Below, piece by piece: positions 11,116 through 22,469 of a stretch of DNA of 64,000 nucleotides. Every line of letters starts with the position of its first letter. The stretch's first letter is position 1. The translations under genes and the position numbers were made by a program. The notes below the pieces were generated by a model, which worked only from the letters and a program-made list of their open reading frames with translations, made no database searches and was not told the DNA's origin. The stretch spans positions 57,870,093-57,934,092 of the forward strand of contig CM069437.1 of NCBI GenBank assembly GCA_035610365.1, read 5' to 3'. The stretch is from Aquatica leii (taxonomy: Eukaryota; Arthropoda; Insecta; Coleoptera; Lampyridae).

Positions 11116-11119
11116 CACA

Positions 11120-11510
11120 AAGATAGTTCCGTCCGTATAGGAAAAATGTCTTAACACAACATTGTTACTCGGTTTTCTACTCTTCCTAAATTAAGTCCGG
11201 TGAAGGACGTTATTCCTTTTTAATCTGACAGCGTTTATAGGATACCTTGCTCTTGTGATCTTGCAGATATAAGACAAACGTGTAGAAGCGTGGAAATTTG
11301 TATTAAGGAACACCAAAGGTGTAGTAAATTTTGGCAAATGTTTCTAATTACTCTCAGCGAAAAATTAGGGAATCCATTGAAATAATTAAAAGTCTTTTTA
11401 TTATTAATCAAGATTCCAGTTTTCCTTTAGCAGATATTTTGGAAACCAGTTTTATCGATCGGAGACAGGTCTATAAAAGCAAGACTTTACGGCGCGGCGC
11501 AATCAATCAG
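11120..11510 (+). pseudogene. Penelope-like GIY-YIG endonuclease fragment
   Basis: Plus-strand fragment of the same family as the 4.4-7.1 kb copies. It reads KLSPVKDVIPF, then SDSVYRIPCSC and DLADIRQTCRSVEICIKEHQ. This matches the VYxIPCSCGKxYIGQTGRSxxxRIKEHQR core of Penelope endonucleases, with the YIG replaced by DIR. QRKIRESIEIIKSLFIINQ and LADILETSF are the C-terminal motifs. Stops and frameshifts are present. The RT portion is absent, as expected for a 5'-truncated insertion. Confidence 0.78.
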
Positions 11511-11569
11511 TTTGTTTAAGGCTCTGCAGACGTCTACTGCAACGTGTGACGAAAGCTTAGTTTGTGTGA

Positions 11570-13380
11570 TAACAACACGAGAATTATCCAGAATGAAAAA
11601 TTGTATTAGAAAGCTATAATAATTGTGAATAAATTAATAAAAAAACTTGATCTGTTTTTTTAAAAAAATGCATTATTACAAATCATTACATTACAAAAAA
11701 TATTAATAACAACATAATTTCATCACTTCAGACATGTTATAGAAATTTACGGAACTGTGTAACATTTTCAGCAAAACAAAATTAACACAAAACTTATAAA
11801 CATAATGGAAATTAACAAAACTGGTAAAATTTTACTTTCTAGTCGAGAAATTGAGAACAATCATGAGCTTTCAATAGTAATTTATCAGTGGAATACAGCA
11901 TGTATTAATTTAGCATTATAGCACAGTACTGGCCAACAGCGCGAACAATATTATAATTCCTCCATTGTTGTATTGTAACTAACTTTAAGCTCCTGATGTA
12001 CGTCGAATATTTATAACAGCAAAGCATGCTTTTTATTTATTTGTAGTTAGAAATAAAATTAAACCTTTTTTGCTCAAAAATGATTGGATTAGACGTTTAC
12101 CGTGATAAACTGTTTCTAATGCTGTTAATATTAAGTCGATTAAGGTCAAGAAATACATTTTCTAGAGTGTTTATAATAAGCACGTTAAAGTAACTCTAAA
12201 CCTCTTATCAATATTTTAAGAAAAACATTACAACGCTTTAAAGGCTTATAGAGCTTCTTCAGTAAGATTAAGTCTTAGGAAGGAATCATAACGCCACATT
12301 CTTGTAGTCACCCCAATTGTTCTTATCTGAACCCTTTGTAATCCTTCGAAGGTTTTGTCTAACTTAATAAGGTATTTAACGGTTGCCGAATTTTATTGGA
12401 AAGGGAGCCTGAGAATTATGGATTCGCAGTTAGTTGTGTATGAATTTAACCTAGAAATTTACTTAAGAAGGGTTAGATACGAAGTTTTGCAAAATTGAGA
12501 TAATAAACATGCTTAAGGGGTTAAACGATTAGTGAATATTATAAATCATGAGTTTAGTTTAGGGATGCTGTAACATTTGCAGGGAACACGTGTAACAGTA
12601 ATTTGGTATAACTTAAGTCGGCGGTCATGTCTTCACAGTTGGTTGCTCCTAAATTTACTAAGAATTTCTGCAATGTGGTGAGTTGAATTGTTATTTATGG
12701 GTTAATTGGAAATTAAGTATGTGTGAATTATTGTAATTGTTTATTAAACAATGGCGCCCGTATTTCCGAGGACAGTTAAATTATTTTATAATGTGGAACA
12801 TTTCACGTGATGGCAGGATCTTGACATTTCCGTCTGATATGAAAAGGGTTTCGAAAATTAATATTTCAAATAAGTGCGTGTCGGCATTATGTATAACATA
12901 AAATTATTCCTTTTAGAGGTTTAATTAAGACGTGTCGTTAAATTAAATGTAAATGACATCAATTATATCAAAGAATGAAAAACATATATACATAGGTATA
13001 TAACATAGCCGTTTACATATATTTCAGATTAGATGCATAGATCATTTTTTTACAAGAAAAATTAAATGTTATGTATTGTCTATGATAGCTACTACCCATT
13101 TTGATTAATTTTTTGTACTTTTACTAAAGTTTCTTTAAAGACCTAGTGCAATTACTTGTGATCCTTGTTTTCAAAAAACTTAAATTTAGAATAAAAACAT
13201 TAGTACTTACTTTTAATATTTGTACAAAACTGTGAGACACTACGCTTAGTTTATTAATGTATAAAAAACAGCAAATTTTTAAAATTTTATTTTATCAGTG
13301 AACATTTTGCCGTGTGGATAAGTTTGTTTTGAGAATTAATTTTTTGTTTTTTATAGATTATCACTGTTTGTAAAGAAAGA
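11570..13380. other. no recognisable gene, AT-rich
   Basis: No supported coding sequence. Around 11925-12030 a CAGTACTGGCCAACAGCGCG stretch resembles a Tc1/mariner terminus, but no partner terminus or transposase was found. The rest is featureless AT-rich DNA. Confidence 0.45.
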
Positions 13381-13384
13381 AAAA

Positions 13385-15300
13385 TACCAGAATGAAATAG
13401 CGAAAAGGCTAGAACTTACCGAGACCTATATAGATGGAAATGTTGACCTACTCACTAAAAAGATTAGAGCCTGTATAAAAACATTAGTAAGAAAAATATG
13501 CTTAAGAGAAAAGAAACCGACGAAACAAAAACTCAGTTCGAATACGATACAACTGATGAAACAGAGAAGAAAGACGGATAGAAAAACCGATGAATACAGA
13601 ACAATATACAAAAGAATTAAAAAAGAAATCCGCAAAGATTTAAGAACCTTCAAGACTAAATTAATCCAAACTACAATAAAAAAAAACAACAATATGAAAG
13701 TTCTTAGATCTAAGCTTTTAACAGCGGAAGCGAGATTAATAATACTCAGAAACAAATCAGGAATGATAGTTAGAACATCGGACAAAATAACCAAAATTAT
13801 AGAGGATTTCTACGCGCACTTGTATTCTTCAAACGTACCGGACGGAAAACTAAAACCACAGGAAAAAGCTACAATAATAACAAACGTAGGATCGGAGGAA
13901 GAAATAACTATAAACAAAATAAGAACGACTCCGAAAAAAATCAAAAACGGAAGACGCCCAACAGAAATGCTGAGACTTGGAGAAGGTACTGTGGAAAGAA
14001 TAATCGGACTACTGCTGAACAAGTGTCTGCAAGAAATGAGAATGCCCGAAAAATGGTATAACGCAAAAGTTATGCTTTTATTTAAAAACGAGATACATCA
14101 AACATAGGAAACTACAATCCCATCAGCCTATTAGTCCACCTCTATAAGTTATTCCCAAAAATCTTCACAAACGGACTATCAAAAAAACTTTTATCAGCCT
14201 GTAGAAAAAGCAAGCTTCAGGAAGAGATATAGTACTATCGACCACCTCCAAACGTTACACACCTTGATTGGTAAAACGACCGAATACGACATACCCATCC
14301 ACCTGGTTTTTGTAGATTTTCATAAGGCTTTTGATATAATAGAGTCATGGTTCATTCTAAAATAACTGGAAAATGCCAGAATAGACTTTAGATATGCAGC
14401 AATTATAAAGGACATTTACCAAAATGCGACAATGCATATCAAGATTGAAGGAGGCATAACCACTAATAAAATAAAAATACAAAGATGAGTTTGTCAAGGA
14501 GATTTTATTTCACAAAATCTATTTACGTTAGTCCTAGAAGATGTTTTCAAAAAGTTAAAATGGGAGGAGAAAGATCTGAAAATTGATGGTGCTTATCTTA
14601 ATCACCTATGTTTTGCTAACGACATAGTGCTCACCTCAAACAACCTAGACGAACTGAAACAAATGTTACAACAATTGAACCAAGAATCTAAAAAGGTGAG
14701 ATTGGCAATGAACTTCAGCAAAACCAAAACCATGAGTCCAAATAACATTAAACTTCAAATTGACAACCAAACAATAGAAAACGTAGACGAATATATATAC
14801 CTAAGCCATGCCATTAGATTGGGAAAGGAAAATCAAGGAGCAGAAGTGACCCGAAGAATAGGACTTACCTGGGCCGCCTTTGGCAAACTACACTACATCT
14901 TAAAGAACCAAGATATCCCGATAAATCTAAAACGGAAAGTATACAACTCCTGTGTTTTTCCAGTAACCACATATGGCATAGAGACAAGGTGACTAACGAA
15001 ACGACATGCCAACAAAATAAGAATGACACAAAGGAGTATGGAACGCGCAATGCTTAAGATTTCTCTAAGAGACCACTTCCGAAATGAGAAAATAAGGAGA
15101 AGAATCAAGATAAGCGATGTGATGGTACGTATGGCGGGGCTGAAGTGGCGTTGGGTGGGACATGTTGCGAGACAGGAAAATAATAGATAGACAACCTACG
15201 TAGTACAGTGGCGGCTGCGTGAAACAAAGAGAAGCAGAGAAAGGTCACAAACACGCTAAACGGACGACATTTAGGAGACAGCTGGAAACAAGACATAAAC
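13385..15300 (+). pseudogene. RTE-type LINE reverse transcriptase (copy 1)
   Basis: Plus-strand RT region of an RTE-like LINE. The linker and RT start (LRNKSGMIVRTSDKITKIIE, MRMPEKWYNAKVMLLFKN) continue to GNYNPISLLVHLYKLF, TIDHLQTLHTLIGKTTEYDI, LVFVDFHKAFDIIE (first catalytic Asp) and LCFANDIVLTS, where the FADD box has become FAND. The 3' part contains NVDEYIYLSHAIR, LKRKVYNSCVFPVTTYGIET, MERAMLKISLRD and LKWRWVGHVARQE, the signature C-terminus of insect RTE elements. The endonuclease is missing upstream. A second, shorter copy of the 3' part lies near 50.6 kb. Confidence 0.85.
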
Positions 15301-15529
15301 AAATTAAACTATCATATTTCGTTAGCGATAACAAATGTTCCCGTAAAAGCAGCCCTCTCAAAACACAAAAAAAACAGGAAATTATAAAAACAGAAAATCT
15401 TATAATAAAAAGAAAAAGTTTTAATTTATAAACGATCGGAATAAAATAAATTAATTAAATAGGACATAAGAAAAAAAAACAATTTGCTGTATATGCTAAA
15501 AACGTGACAATAGAGATATTGCAAGGCGT

Positions 15530-15900
15530 TTAACGTTTGAATCTGAAACTGTTGCAGAAGACCTCCCTTGCAGAACTGACCGGAGTTAACGGTTCTAGAT
15601 CGGCTGGATCCAAGAATAATTGTGTTATAGGCCGGGAATTAATGATGCCTTTGATCTGTACTAAGAACGTATAAAACTCTTTAAATGTAAAAATCACGTT
15701 ACCTAATACTCGTCGCAAATGGTGTTTGGTAGATTTAATTTCTACCTCCCAAATTCCTCCAAAGTGAGGTGAGTGACTAGGAATAAAGTGCCATGTTATC
15801 CCTTGAATCTTTGTTTTCTTTCAAAAAACAATTCAACTTGGCATCGGTAAAATTAGTACCGTTGTCTGAATATACATATATGAGTAGATCGCTCACAACA
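15530..15900 (-). pseudogene. BEL/Pao LTR retrotransposon integrase fragment
   Basis: On the minus strand, in shifted frames: VYSDNGTNFTDAKLN (second catalytic Asp), then ITWHFIPSHSPHFGGIWE (the HFGGIWE motif with the catalytic Glu, diagnostic of BEL/Pao), then STKHHLRRVLGNVIFTFKEF and INSRPITQLFLDPADLEPLT. Only the integrase core survives, with no LTR or other domains nearby. It lies directly downstream of an inverted RTE endonuclease fragment, so one probably inserted next to or into the other. Confidence 0.85.
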
Positions 15901-15989
15901 CAATACAAGCCCTTGCAAACACAGAATAAATGTTTTTGTAGATAAGTCTAAAGCTAATACCCTTGTTTATATACATTATAGTTAGACAA

Positions 15990-16620
15990 TGACTATATTT
16001 CACTTGCTTTGTACTGTGTATTTGGTTTCGTTTTTTGTTACTTCTTTCACATTCTTCTTTGTAACCAAAATGTAATTAATTTGTGTTCCTGTTGTTCCAT
16101 TTAGATGTCATCACGTCACTTTGTGTCTTTTTGGGTGTTGGAATATTGTAGTAATTATAATCAGATTTATAGTTATTGCTAATTTAAACATTCTGAATAC
16201 ATTCTCATTTGTGATTTCGTATATTGTATGTTTTTCTCGTACTTCCTTTAGAAAATTCTCTTTTCCTACCTGGCCGTTAAAGTCTGCTAATAGAATTATA
16301 TTTTTTTATCTTGGTATTTTCAATCACATTTTGTAGCCTTTCATAGAATATTTCTTTTGCTTCTTCTTTGCATATTACTGTGGAGGCGTAGATTCCTACT
16401 AAAATCATTTTATTTTGTGCCTCTGTTTGTAGTTTTATTACTGCTATCCTCCCGCTCACAGGTAAAAATTGTGTTATTCTGCTTCGGACATTTCTTCTTA
16501 CTATAAATCCTATTCCTTTGTGTGTTGTATAGAAAACTATATTCTTCTTTGACTATTTCTCTTTTTGTGTCCCATAGTTCTAAAATACCAGTTCTACACA
16601 CGTTTGCCAAAGTGAGTCAG
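15990..16620 (-). pseudogene. RTE-type LINE endonuclease fragment
   Basis: Minus-strand APE-like endonuclease of RTE type. It reads ANVCRTGILELWDTKREIVK, IAVIKLQTEAQNKMILVGIY and YERLQNVIENTKIKKY. Then DFNGQVGKREF, the GDFN-type catalytic motif with the Gly lost, appears after a frameshift. KKTQSDDI and KLITFWLQRRM, further on, correspond to the KSHKxTW and NQIDYILVTKR segment. The orientation is opposite to the RT copy at 13.4-15.3 kb. It may be the inverted 5' part of that element or a separate copy. Several frame breaks are present. Confidence 0.8.
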
Positions 16621-19600
16621 AGAACTCAGACGCTTAAACTGCTATGGATAAACGTAGTTCAGATTTTTCTGTTGACGAAAAGATTTGGTACGTCTTGAGT
16701 GGTCAAAGGAAGACAATGATATAAAAATTAATTTTTCTTCTTTTCAACTAATTACTGGTATCTTCATTCCGATATAATTTTTCTATTGAATTCAACATTT
16801 TTAGTAATTTTGTAATGTGACGCAATACTTTAACAAATGATTCATTCAAGGCCGTCGTTGTATATAATTCAACGTAAGTGTTTCATGTGAAATAAAAACC
16901 ATTCTTGTTATTTATATGTAGGATTTTTATCTTTATCTTTATATGTCTTTATCTTTACTTTCTAATTTACATTCATCTTTAGTTCCGTTGAGATATTTTG
17001 ATTTGTGATTTTATGGAATTTCTATGTTATTTTATTCTGGAAGAAAAGCTTAACACTTGAGTGAAGAATGTGCTATTAATAGATCTGCAATTACGTAACT
17101 GCATTGTTGATTAAATTCTAATTAATTAATTTGTGCTTTATTCAATTGTCAAAACTGTTTAAAATACAAGCTACTTATGATGTTTAATGTTTTTTATTTA
17201 TTACCAAAGTTAAAGGTGGTTGGCGCCCAAATACTGTTTTTCTCTTTAATGTAAATAGTTAGTGTAGTAATTTTATAGTTATTAGAAATTCACACCTGTG
17301 TAACTTTGTTTTACTCAAGCTCGCACTTAGAGGTCTGAGTTCCGACAGCTGCCGTGGTAAAAATAATTATGTTGTAGTAAATAATAATTTTATATAATTC
17401 TTTGTTTTCATTTTACATTTTCTCTCAGAGTAAACTCAACGACTTAGGTCATTTAAAAAATGCAGTTTTACTAGGATTAAGCCAAAAAACATCGAAAGAG
17501 AATTTACTCAGTTTTTTTGTGAAGAAAAATTTGGTTATTTGCAACGAACTGTTTTAAAATAGAATATGATTTATCAGGAATGATGAATATTCACTAATTT
17601 GTCTAAAACTAGCCTCAAAGCAGTCTTGCTGCATAATTAAAATGTATTGTTAAAGTATATAATACTAATATTTTAAAATATATACGTACAATATCATTGA
17701 TATATTTTAAAACCTTACAAATGTTTTCAAGGTTTACATGACATCAGGTAAATATTTTAATTCAACATTCTTATTGCAAGATGTAGAAAATGTATTCTAA
17801 ATATTGCAAAACTGAATAAAAACAATGTTATAAAAATATGTACCAACAATATCGTTCGTGTATTCTAGTCACAAATGTTTTTCAAAGTTTGACTGACACA
17901 AAATATATATTATGATTATATATAAAGCTAATATTTATGTTCAATCAGCATCTAACATTTTTATGCTCATTTTTAACTGTACTTTTAAATTTAAATATTT
18001 ATAGATGATAAACTACATTTGCTACAAAAAAAATTTATACAAGAAATTATAATTGTGCTGTAAAATTACTAGTAATGCTAGTAGGTATTTATGATTTTAA
18101 AGGTAATCTTTTCCAAATATTTTTGTGGCATTCTAAACGGGTTTACAGAAAGTACCTTTTAGTAAATTTCGTAGAATTCTTCCCAAAATTGAAAAAGTAT
18201 ATTATTTACTGCTTTTGGGTACTGGGTTCAGAAACAGTTATATAGACCGTAAACAAGAATAAAGAAAGAATTATATGTGTGCAGTTTGTAAAGTTTAAAT
18301 TTTTATATCGAGTTTTAGTGCAACGTAATTGTATAATCAGGTAAGTGCCTAATAATTTTCTCATTTTTTATTTTTGCATCATGTTTTCTAAATATAGAAA
18401 AGCAAAGAGTCATTTTGTAAATAATGTATTTTAACGCAGCGAGTACACCCTAAGTTAGATTTTTTAATACAACTTGATAGAGTAAATCTTAATTGTTTGT
18501 TTTTTTTTTCAGATGTCATCACAAGACAACATCCTAATGTAACGGATGTTACATACGTAAATTCGTTGTGTTATATTTGGCAAAATTTATGTAGTAAATG
18601 TAAATGTAGTAAATGTAAATGTAAACATTTATGTAGTACCTATGTAATATGTGATGATAGTAATAAGTAATTTTAAGATACATTTTTTTGTGTACTTATT
18701 TTTTAAAGAGGTTTAAAATGTATACAGGTTTTATATTTATGTTTTATTTATCATTTATCTATTTATTTTGTTAGTGCCATTTTTATAAATAAACATGTTT
18801 TTACAGAACATCTGCAGTGTTTCAATACGGTTTAAAAAAAATTGTACAATGCGTTGCAAAAAAACAGATTCAATATAATTTACAAATATACATATATGTA
18901 GCAGGTATTTAGGTTCCAAATATCTCACAAATAATAGTGAGATACATCTAGAACAGTTTAAAAAGTAATATTTTCTATATATTGGAAACAAATATCGAGA
19001 CATTTATATCTAATGTCTGCCATATATTGAAAACATATATTTGGAAGATATTTATAACTAATATTTAGAAAATATTTATTTTATACAAATTATTGATATA
19101 ACATTACAATAAATGGCCAATATAAAAAAGTGTGACATAAAATATTTACCAGATGTTATTTGCTAATATATTACGCAGATTTTGTGCTACTAGGGATATG
19201 AAAGAAAATTATAATGACTTTGCTACGATTCTTAAAAATACTAAATATTAAGAACATCAATTGATGGTTTGTAGAGATTTTAAAACACTAACCATGTTGT
19301 TGGCTCAGCAGGAAAGTTAAATAAAATATCCTAGATTGCACTAAACTGATCTGAAAACTGAAAAGTTAACTGACTTTGTCAAGATAGTTTAACTTCCCCC
19401 CACCCCCCGCAAGATACACGAAATAAATACGAGCATAGTTTTTTTTAAAGTGTTATTACTACCTCTCCATATAAAATTAGAGCTCATAAAACAGTTTGTC
19501 AAATCACTACCAAGTTTTTTTCAAGTTTTTGAAACTATCTGAAGTTAAAGTAATAAGAAAATTTTCACTAACCACGACATAAAACAAATTCTAACTAATC

Positions 19601-20130
19601 TCTTTTTAAAAACAACGGAAATGAAAAGAACAGTGTAAAATGAGCTTAAAAGTTCATTTTTTACACTTTTAATCTTAGAAACTTACTAACAGTGAAAAAT
19701 AGGGTAGAAAGGTTTATCAGAATTTCTGTGATTTTAAAAGACGTTACCAAGGAAAATGCGATGAAAACCGAAGACAGAAATTAGAAAGAAAAATCAGAAA
19801 AGCGTCAAAGCATCATTGTAAATAATAATTGTTTTTATCAACAATTAATCGAGTGAACCTCGCTCACATAATTTTTATTAATGAAAAAGTAAAATGTCTC
19901 TGGGACTCTGCCATTTTAAATTAACTAAACGTTGTTTTATTTTATATTAATGTTTTTTTATATTCTATATAAAATTTGTTTATACCACTATTCTTTTTTT
20001 AAAAGTTTTCACTCATAAATTAAACTAATTAAAAATTTAAAAAAATTAATTAAACTCGTGCATAGTCAGAAAGAAATTAAAAAATAGTTTATGTCAATAT
20101 AAACTTCAGAAATGTAAATAAAAAAATATA
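16621..20130. other. no recognisable gene, AT-rich
   Basis: Long AT-rich stretch. It holds a dispersed repeat at 17209-17362 and a possible splice donor and acceptor pair near 18340 and 18512 with no supported protein. A short tandem TGTAAATGTAGTAAA run lies near 18590-18630 and a C-rich run at 19397-19411. The minus-strand frame at 18755-19003 shows no family motif. Confidence 0.5.
17209..17362 (+). repeat. dispersed repeat, copy 1 (GGTTGGCGCC family)
   Basis: Starts near GTTAAAGGTGGTTGGCGCC, shares a TTTAATGTAAATAGT block, and ends near GACAGCTGCCGTGGTAAA. The same order of blocks occurs in reverse complement at 47663-47862. It looks like an LTR or non-autonomous element fragment. The family was not identified. 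Confidence 0.6.
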
Positions 20131-20408
20131 GTTTTATCACGCCTTACTCCCTGTGGTGGTGCGGAGACGAGGAAGGGGGTGGTAGATTGCTTCGCCCAGC
20201 TAGCTCGTTCGGGTCGTGGATCTGATGGAACTGTGCTGGTGGTCGTCACAGTTACCGGGCGCCAGGGTTCAGTGATCCACTGAACGAAGCAACTACTCTG
20301 CATACAACCTCCACGGAACCCAAGTGGAGGGATTACCCTAGGTTTTTCTTCTTCCAACTCAACTAACCTAAAATACACCACGCGAAAGACGGCAACAATA
20401 AAAGCCAA
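20106..20408 (-). CDS. LTR-encoded reading frame in 3' LTR (unknown)
   Basis: Copy of the 5' LTR frame: residues 1-75 are identical, and only two residues differ before the LTR edge at 20135, after which it reads into flanking DNA. It is kept open in both LTR copies, but the copies are so similar that this says little about selection. Confidence 0.3.
   Translation of the reverse strand: MAFIVAVFRVVYFRLVELEEEKPRVIPPLGFRGGCMQSSCFVQWITEPWRPVTVTTTSTVPSDPRPERASWAKQSTTPFLVSAPPQGVRRDKTIFFYLHF
20131..20134. repeat. target site duplication GTTT, left
   Basis: Four bases immediately outside the left LTR, identical to 29473-29476. The length is typical for Gypsy integrases. Confidence 0.75.
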
Positions 20409-22137
20409 GGATAAAGAACCAAAAGATGTTTATTTCTCTTCCAAATCAACAGTTAACCAAAAATCGATGGTACATAAATATAAACGGCGTCAACCACGTT
20501 TACGCAAATCCCCAATAATGAACACAAAACAAAAACCCCATACCAATAATAATGCCTTAATATCTACTAAATATATAACACACATAAAATATATATATAT
20601 ACAAAATGTACCTTACTCACCGTGTCATTAACCCTCTATAATGAACTGTAAACCTTGTTGGTTTAAAAACAAACTGAATTAAATGCAAGACAAAAGGTGA
20701 TTAGTTTCTTTATCTTTTCTTTTCTTACAGGGACCAAAACTACTACTACGCGCAATTCGTCAAATTACGCCCAAAATAACAAGTAAACCATATATATATG
20801 CATACATATACGTCGCCACTAGAATAACCACAAAAAAAGAAATATCAAAGGACTAAATAAATGCTTATCGTTAATTACAAACGTTATTCGTTGGAATCCC
20901 CTACAGAAATGTATCACCTTCTTTATAATAATGATATAATCACAATGCAAAACTAAATATGAATCAATGACCGGTTTACACAACAAGAATTTTTAAGTGA
21001 CGGGATTTTTCGTTCTTTAATTGAGTGACAAGTGACAACAGTGTAAAAAAAAACGTGCATGAAAGTTGACACATGTTGCATGCGATTGAATGTCTTTTTA
21101 TTTTCGTTTTTATAGAATCCCTTTTATTTTATTCTTATTCGGTGTGTGAATGTTTGAATTTGTGCGGTGTGAATGTTCTATTTTTTTTTGTGATGTGAAT
21201 GTTATTTTTTTTTGTATGAATGTCCTATTTTTTTTTGTGTGAATGTGCTATTTTGTTGTGGTGGTATCAGGTGAGTTAAACTTCACAAATCTTAACTATT
21301 TACAATTAAAGTTATAACAGGTACATCAGGACGAACACTAATACACGGACTGACCTTGTCGCAGCTGTCTTCGGCACTTTATCGATGGGAAGGTACGTAC
21401 CAAATATTTAACCAAACACACACTAAAACCAGGTACTTTGTAGGTCGATGTTGCCCCAATGCTTCCGGGTGTCGAAGCAGGTTCCCCGTATGCGACAGAT
21501 TGACGAAGTAAGTACAGCGAGACGAATTACTTTACATAAACTTCCCCGTTGACAAGTTGTATATGGAAGGGCCCAAAATCGCAAGCAGCTCACAGCGATA
21601 CAACGTATTTACAACACCATATTCCAAGAGAACGAATAAAAAGCAAAAATAAAGCGAAACGAGCAACAGGGGCAAAAACAAAAACAGAAAACAAAAAGCC
21701 TAAAATGACTATCGTTAGCTTAGTGATTAAACTGAAAATCGAATGTGCTTACCTTAGGTGTAATGCGGCTTGCTTGTAATGAGGTAGTTTCTTTTATCCC
21801 GTTCAATACGGTGATTCTCTACTGTAATTCACGATAACCAAATATCCATAATACTAATCCAAATACACAGAGAAATAATAATTGTACTTTCAGAATTGAT
21901 CCGGTAATTTTCCGGGTGCTCTAAGCACAGGCTCTGTTGTACATTCCACCTCGTACGTGATAAGACAAGAAGTGACCGAATTTTCCGTTCTGACGTTCTT
22001 ATCAGTATCTACATTCTTTTTCAAAAAAACTTATACCGCTATCAAATTTTACCTTTTCTAGGCGGGAAATTGTTGTTTAAGTTGTTTGGCCTAACTTTCA
22101 TAGGACCTAATTGTTATTAAGATTTTATCCTGTTACA
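20135..22137 (-). repeat. 3' LTR of the Gypsy element
   Basis: Direct repeat of 27472-29472, about 2003 bp. In element orientation it begins TGTAACAGG and ends CGTGATA, so it has TG at the start but not the usual CA at the end. It includes a T-rich TGTGAATGT minisatellite (about 21139-21262) and a reading frame shared with the other LTR. Confidence 0.93.
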
Positions 22138-22148
22138 ACCCCCTCTTT
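22138..22148 (-). other. polypurine tract
   Basis: On the minus strand AAAGAGGGGGT lies directly against the 3' LTR start (TGTAACA). This is the expected primer for plus-strand DNA synthesis. Confidence 0.85.
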
Positions 22149-22469
22149 ACCTGGAAAAAGGTAAATTCCTCGAATTTACCGCTGTCAAGTTAGGTACTAT
22201 AATGTGATGAATAGGACTATACACGAAACGACACAGACAGACCCTAATCTTACTAAGAAATTTAAATACACGAACCCACAGCACTAAACTAAACTAATTA
22301 CTAAGCAAATAATTATTCAAAAATGAAACCAATTATAACCAAAAAAATAAATTCAAACTCAAAAAGAAAAGACAAAAAGAAAAATGAATCATTCCTACTT
22401 GCAAAACAAAATACTAACTAAACTAATCCTAGGTTTACAAAGCCGATAGAGTATTTTCCCCCTCTCGCT
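22149..22469 (-). other. 3' untranslated region of the Gypsy element
   Basis: About 320 bases between the pol stop and the polypurine tract. There is no coding motif and no sign of an env frame. Confidence 0.6.

Noticed and set aside
11925..12030. CAGTACTGGCCAACAGCGCG resembling a Tc1/mariner terminus
   Set aside because: No inverted partner, no TA duplication pair and no transposase nearby.
18755..19003. 82-residue minus-strand reading frame with hydrophobic composition
   Set aside because: Composition follows the AT-rich DNA (Phe, Ile, Leu, Tyr), with no motif or start context.
20106..20408. LTR reading frame as a host protein gene
   Set aside because: Identical in both LTRs and contained in the element, so it belongs to the retrotransposon if it is anything.
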